Below are positions 60,771 through 64,000 of a stretch of 64,000 nt of DNA, piece after piece. This stretch comes from Thiosymbion sp942492625 (lineage in GTDB: Bacteria > Pseudomonadota > Gammaproteobacteria > Chromatiales > Chromatiaceae): positions 1 to 64,000 of the forward strand of contig CALOFM010000028.1 of assembly GCA_942492625.1 (NCBI GenBank). The letters are read 5' to 3'. Under the pieces are notes generated by a model. It made no database searches and was not told the DNA's origin. It was given only the letters and a program-made list of their open reading frames with translations. The position numbers and the translations under genes were made by a program. The first letter of the stretch is position 1. Every line of letters starts with the position of its first letter.

Positions 60771-61813
60771 GCCGGCGCGCCAACCCGACCCTGATCGGCG
60801 CCTTCGTCATGGGGGCCCTAGCCCTCTTGGTTACCGGCCTGCTGATCATCGGTTCCGGCCGCTTTGGCGGAGACCTTGAGACCCTCGTACTCTATTTCCG
60901 GTATAGCACCAGCGGGCTGAAGGTGGGCGCCCCCGTGGTTCTGAAGGGGGTCCAGATCGGGGTAGTGAAGGATATCGCGGTGGCCTACGACGACGAGACC
61001 GGCCGCTTCCTGGTGCCCGTTTATATCGAGATCGACCAGGACCGGGTGCAGTGGCCGGGCGAGATCCGAGGTGAGCTAGGCAGCCGGGAGCTCTACGATA
61101 AGGCGCTGCAGGCGGGCCTGCGGGCCCGACTCGGGCTGCAGAGCCTGGTCACGGGAATGTACCAGATCGAGGTCGGGTTCTTCCCCGGTACCGCGCTCGT
61201 CCTGTCGGGTAAGGACACCGGATACCGGGAACTGCCCACGATCCCATCCGCCTTCGACCGCATCCTGGGCCAGGTGGAAAGTCTCCCCCTCGAGCATTTC
61301 GTCGAGCAAACCCTCTCGATTCTGGGTGGACTGAACAAGCTGGTCAACGCCCGGGAGATACCGTGCATCCTGGCGAGCCTGGACACCGCGGCGGCCGAGC
61401 TCGCCCAGGCGGGCAGGGCGGTGCGGGAGCGGGTGGGGCCGACCGGCGACAGGCTGGACGCAACCTTGGACGACCTGCAGGCGGCAACGCGAACGCTATC
61501 GGCCAGGCTCGATGGCGTCCTGGTCACCCTGGATCGGGCGGCAGAGAACGTCCGCCAACTGGCGCAGGATGCGGGCGCCGCGATCGGGCCGGCGGCCAAG
61601 AGCCTCCGTGCCGCGGCCGACTCCGCCCGGGCCGCCTTCGATGCTGCCGAGGGGGCGTTCGCCCAGCTCTCGTCGGCGGTTGGCGAGCACTCCCCCCTGC
61701 ACCGCGAGACCCTGAACACGCTGCGCGCCGTAACGGCGGCGGCCCGGACACTGCGCGACTTTTCCGACTATCTCGAGCGGCATCCGGAAGCACTGATCAG
61801 GGGCAAGCGGTGA
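60767..61813 (+). CDS. mlaD: MlaD-type MCE substrate-binding protein
   Basis: A 348-residue protein with one N-terminal membrane helix (LIGAFVMGALALLVTGLLII), one MCE domain (GLKVGAPVVLKGVQIGVVKDI; residues about 40-125) and a long helical, Ala-rich tail (about 195-340) that probably forms a coiled-coil extension into the periplasm. This tail is longer than in E. coli MlaD and closer to PqiB/Mce-like tunnel proteins of one MCE unit. It ends with TGATG, coupling to the next small frame. Confidence 0.9.
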   Translation: MSRRANPTLIGAFVMGALALLVTGLLIIGSGRFGGDLETLVLYFRYSTSGLKVGAPVVLKGVQIGVVKDIAVAYDDETGRFLVPVYIEIDQDRVQWPGEIRGELGSRELYDKALQAGLRARLGLQSLVTGMYQIEVGFFPGTALVLSGKDTGYRELPTIPSAFDRILGQVESLPLEHFVEQTLSILGGLNKLVNAREIPCILASLDTAAAELAQAGRAVRERVGPTGDRLDATLDDLQAATRTLSARLDGVLVTLDRAAENVRQLAQDAGAAIGPAAKSLRAAADSARAAFDAAEGAFAQLSSAVGEHSPLHRETLNTLRAVTAAARTLRDFSDYLERHPEALIRGKR

Positions 61814-62127
61814 TGCCGGCTCCGGCACTTGCAAGTACCTGGCGTTTTGCGTGCGCTCCCTATGGATTGGAGCTCGTGTCCGATCCCGCTGTCGCGGACA
61901 CCGAATCATCTGGGATGCACGTGTCGGCCACAGGTTCCGGATTGAAGCCGCTTGCTTCCCTATTTGGTCTTGCTCCCGATGCGGTTTACCCTGCCACCGG
62001 TGATGCAGTGCACGAGCTCTCGCGCGAGCGCCTTGCCTTCGGCCGGCGCGATCGGCAAACGAAATCGGGTACCGCTCAACTTACCCCGAACTTCGCGCTG
62101 CGATGCGGACACCCCGAGGCCGTCTAG
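61813..62127 (+). CDS. small coupled ORF of unknown function downstream of mlaD
   Basis: A 104-residue frame that starts within the mlaD stop (TGATG), as if translationally coupled. In related operons this place is usually held by an ABC-transport auxiliary lipoprotein (PqiC-like). This frame has no lipobox, signal peptide or recognisable domain (it begins MPAPALASTWRFACAPYGLE). It may be a degenerate successor or a chance frame. No ribosome site is evident. Confidence 0.3.
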   Translation: MPAPALASTWRFACAPYGLELVSDPAVADTESSGMHVSATGSGLKPLASLFGLAPDAVYPATGDAVHELSRERLAFGRRDRQTKSGTAQLTPNFALRCGHPEAV

Positions 62128-62139
62128 AGGCGAGCCGAT

Positions 62140-63247
62140 CTACTTGCGGAAGGTCCAGTAACGGCCGCCGTCGCTGTTAATGGCTTCCAGTCCGAAGCGA
62201 CTATCGGCGCGCTGACCGGTCTGCAGAATGCCGTAGATGTCTTCCATGATGCGCCGATCCTCGGCAAAGTAGGAGTGGCCGATCAGCCCCCCCGACGCCC
62301 CGCTCGCGTCCACGGTCTCCACCCCGTCCACGATGACCATGCCCTCTCCGGAATCGCCGGCCCGCGCGTAGCCGTGAAACGCCTTCGAGGCCATCAGCGC
62401 GCGGTCGGCCGATGAGGCGTATAGGGTTACACGGACGCCGTTGCTCGCCAGCCGCGGCGCGACGTCGGCGCGGAACAGGTCGGCGTCGATATCCGGTGCG
62501 ACCAGGACCATCTCCCGGATCGGAGCAATATCGGCCAACGCGCGATCTCCTGCCAAGGCGATGAAGGCGCGCGTGGCGATGCGGGTGCCCATGCTGTGGG
62601 CGACGAGGTAGATCTGCTGCGCCGATGTCTTGTCGAGGAGGACATCGAGCAGCTGGACAAGGTGAGGTTGTGCCCACTCCGCGTTCGTCTCATCCACGGT
62701 GTATCCGGTGACGGCGCCTTGGGAAGGCCAGCTGAAGAGCAACACCGGGCCCTGGAACTTCAGGTCGGTGGCGAACTGTGCCAGCAGACGCGCGGCCTCG
62801 GCGTATTCGAAGTTGTAGCCGTGCACGAACACCAGAAGCCTGCGACCAGGGGAGAGGTTGATCCTTTGCTCCAGCAGCTGAAGGAAGGCTTGTTGTCCGA
62901 GCGGTGTGATCTCGTTGACCGTAATGTGCTTGCGCTCGTCGGGCGACCACTCGAATTTGAACACCGATGGTGCCTCGTGCTGGCCGAGCCTCGTGGCCCG
63001 GAGGAATGCCGACACCGGCAACTCCGTAAGCGAGGGCGCCGCGATCCGCACCATAATATTCTCCGGAAGACGTGCTGGGTTCGCGATCGGTCACGTAAAA
63101 GACTTCGAGCTGACGCCCCTTGTCCGACTCAGCGGTCTGGACGCCGCCCTCGGGGGCGCCTCCGAAAGAACCGCAGCCGGCGAGCAACGCTATCGCCACG
63201 CCGAGCGCGGCCAAACGGACGAGATAGCCTGATGTGGGGAGAAACAT
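62140..63247 (-). pseudogene. DUF900-type alpha/beta-hydrolase lipoprotein with a frameshift
   Basis: The gene starts at ATG 63247 with a lipoprotein signal (AALGVAIALLAGCGSF) and the family opening EVFYVTDREPSTSSGEYYGADRGALAYG. Near 62990 the frame shifts; removal of one base restores IPPGHELGQHEAPSVFKFEW. The rest shows the DUF900 hydrolase: RRLLVFVHGYNFEYAEAA, LFSWPSQG, TVDETNAEW and the nucleophile elbow LVAHSMGTR. It would be an outer- or inner-membrane lipoprotein esterase of unknown substrate. Both halves are well conserved, so sequencing error is possible. Confidence 0.8.
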
Positions 63248-63626
63248 ACAAAAACTCCGTTGACGGAAAACGCCCAAGAGTGAGAAACATGACAGCAAGT
63301 CGCAGAATACCTCCGTACCCCTGCCCCATCAAACGGGACCCTTTGGCGTCACGCGTTAAGCGCAAGTGCGGCGATCCTGGTCGCCCCGCCGAGGGGCCGG
63401 CGAGAATACGCGGCTCCTGAGGTGCCCCGGTAACGAAGTCGACAGTGCGCATGTCGGCGCCGCAGTGGGGTAGACCCGCGGGAAGGTCTCGAAAAGGCGC
63501 GCGAGATGCCTCGCCCACACGCGACGGGCCGAGGCGAACAAGCGCACACCCGCAGCCAGCAGCCTCTCTGGCGGGTCACCGGGTTGTGGGCTGCGGGATC
63601 ACTCTCGCGTCAACTGGACGACCCGG
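63248..63626. other. 379-bp intergenic region
   Basis: This gap lies between the carboxylase gene end and the start of the DUF900 gene, both on the minus strand. No recognisable coding frame or strong terminator is seen. Confidence 0.4.
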
Positions 63627-64000
63627 TCAAGGACTCGCTTGTGCCCCGGTCTCGAACTCCAGAATCACCTGCCCTACCGTCAATATGTCGCCGGGTCGCG
63701 CGCGCAGGTGGGCGATCTTGACGGACCGCCCGGCGCGCAGGATATTCTCCATCTTCATCGCCTCCACGACACAGAGCTCCGTGCCGGTCTCGACGTCTTG
63801 TCCCTCGTTCACCGCAATGGACCGCAACAGGCCGGGCATGGGGGAGAGCAGGTACATGGACATGTCCGGCGGGACCTTGACCGGCATCAGACGCGCCAGG
63901 CGCGCGGCGGTGCGGGTGTAGACGCGCACATGGACCTCCGCCCCGAGGTGGTAGAGGATGTAGCCGATGCCCTCGGGCACCACCTTGAAGCGCTCCGGGC
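63627..64000 (-). CDS. pccA: propionyl-CoA carboxylase alpha subunit, C-terminal part
   Basis: The minus-strand frame runs off the right edge; about 124 C-terminal residues are visible. They contain the biotin attachment domain with the biotinyl-lysine in VVEAMKMENILRA. The preceding PVKVPPDMSMYLLSPMPGLLRSI segment is typical of the alpha subunit of propionyl-CoA (or acetyl/propionyl-CoA) carboxylases. It carboxylates propionyl-CoA to methylmalonyl-CoA with a separate beta subunit. The biotin carboxylase domain lies outside the window. Confidence 0.88.
   Translation of the reverse strand, partial: PERFKVVPEGIGYILYHLGAEVHVRVYTRTAARLARLMPVKVPPDMSMYLLSPMPGLLRSIAVNEGQDVETGTELCVVEAMKMENILRAGRSVKIAHLRARPGDILTVGQVILEFETGAQASP

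Noticed and set aside
1..64000. CRISPR arrays, tRNA or rRNA genes, prophage
   Set aside because: No regularly spaced direct repeats, no tRNA-like TTCGAATC arms with matching acceptor stems, no rRNA-like sequence, and no phage structural or integrase genes other than the core recombinase XerC.

Overview
The window looks like chromosomal DNA of a high-GC gammaproteobacterium, probably close to the Chromatiales (purple or other sulfur-oxidising bacteria). This rests on recognisable gene blocks (dapF-DUF484-xerC, hslVU-DUF971, ubiE-ubiJ-ubiB, a porin-glnK-amtB operon, ubiK-comM, an Mla-type ABC operon, the end of a propionyl-CoA carboxylase gene), not on any marker gene, so the placement is an inference. 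I found no rRNA, tRNA or CRISPR array.

Layout. 0-5.1 kb is core: dapF (two frameshifts), a DUF484 gene, xerC, hslVU and a DUF971 gene. 5.1-8 kb is an accessory patch with an alpha/beta-hydrolase stub, an HtrA-like protein lacking its catalytic triad, an IS1595-type transposase remnant and a small haem-binding protein. 8-11.1 kb is ubiEJB. 11.1-20.4 kb is an envelope-glycan region: a GT-C-like membrane protein, a UbiA-type prenyltransferase, GtrA, a sugar-nucleotide epimerase, two glycosyltransferases and a WbsX/RgpF protein. It is followed by gene remnants (20.5-21.4 kb). 22.1-36.7 kb is a secretion and surface locus: a type I secretion ABC protein and adaptor, a methyltransferase, an acyltransferase, a CAP-domain protein with DGD repeats and a frameshifted FkbM methyltransferase. 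These converge on a large RTX-repeat protein, behind which lies a FecR / CHASE2-cyclase / TPR-beta-barrel operon. 36.8-44.6 kb holds more glycan genes (PIG-L deacetylase, double GT2, GNAT), a Crp/Fnr regulator, palindromic repeats and a Wzm/Wzt O-antigen-type exporter. 45-48 kb is decaying DNA: an ISNCY-type element broken by a small inverted-repeat insertion, a gmd remnant, and fcl with two amber codons. 48.3-51.9 kb encodes a hybrid histidine kinase, a receiver-PAS protein and a two-cysteine ArsR regulator. The rest is an M20 hydrolase, the porin-glnK-amtB operon with a sigma-54-like promoter, ubiK, comM, mlaE-mlaF-mlaD, a frameshifted DUF900 lipoprotein hydrolase and the C-terminal biotin domain of PccA.

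Function. Much of the accessory content builds or decorates the cell surface. The type I exporter near 22-25 kb probably secretes the RTX protein encoded at 29.9-31.8 kb. A near-consensus CRP-type palindrome lies upstream of that RTX gene, and the adjoining operon encodes a membrane adenylate/guanylate cyclase. This suggests a cyclic-nucleotide-controlled surface-protein module, which is a hypothesis. The fucose pathway genes gmd and fcl are both broken.

Four otherwise intact genes or gene parts (dapF twice, the FkbM gene, the DUF900 gene) are disrupted by what look like single extra bases. Sequencing or assembly error should be excluded before they are called pseudogenes.
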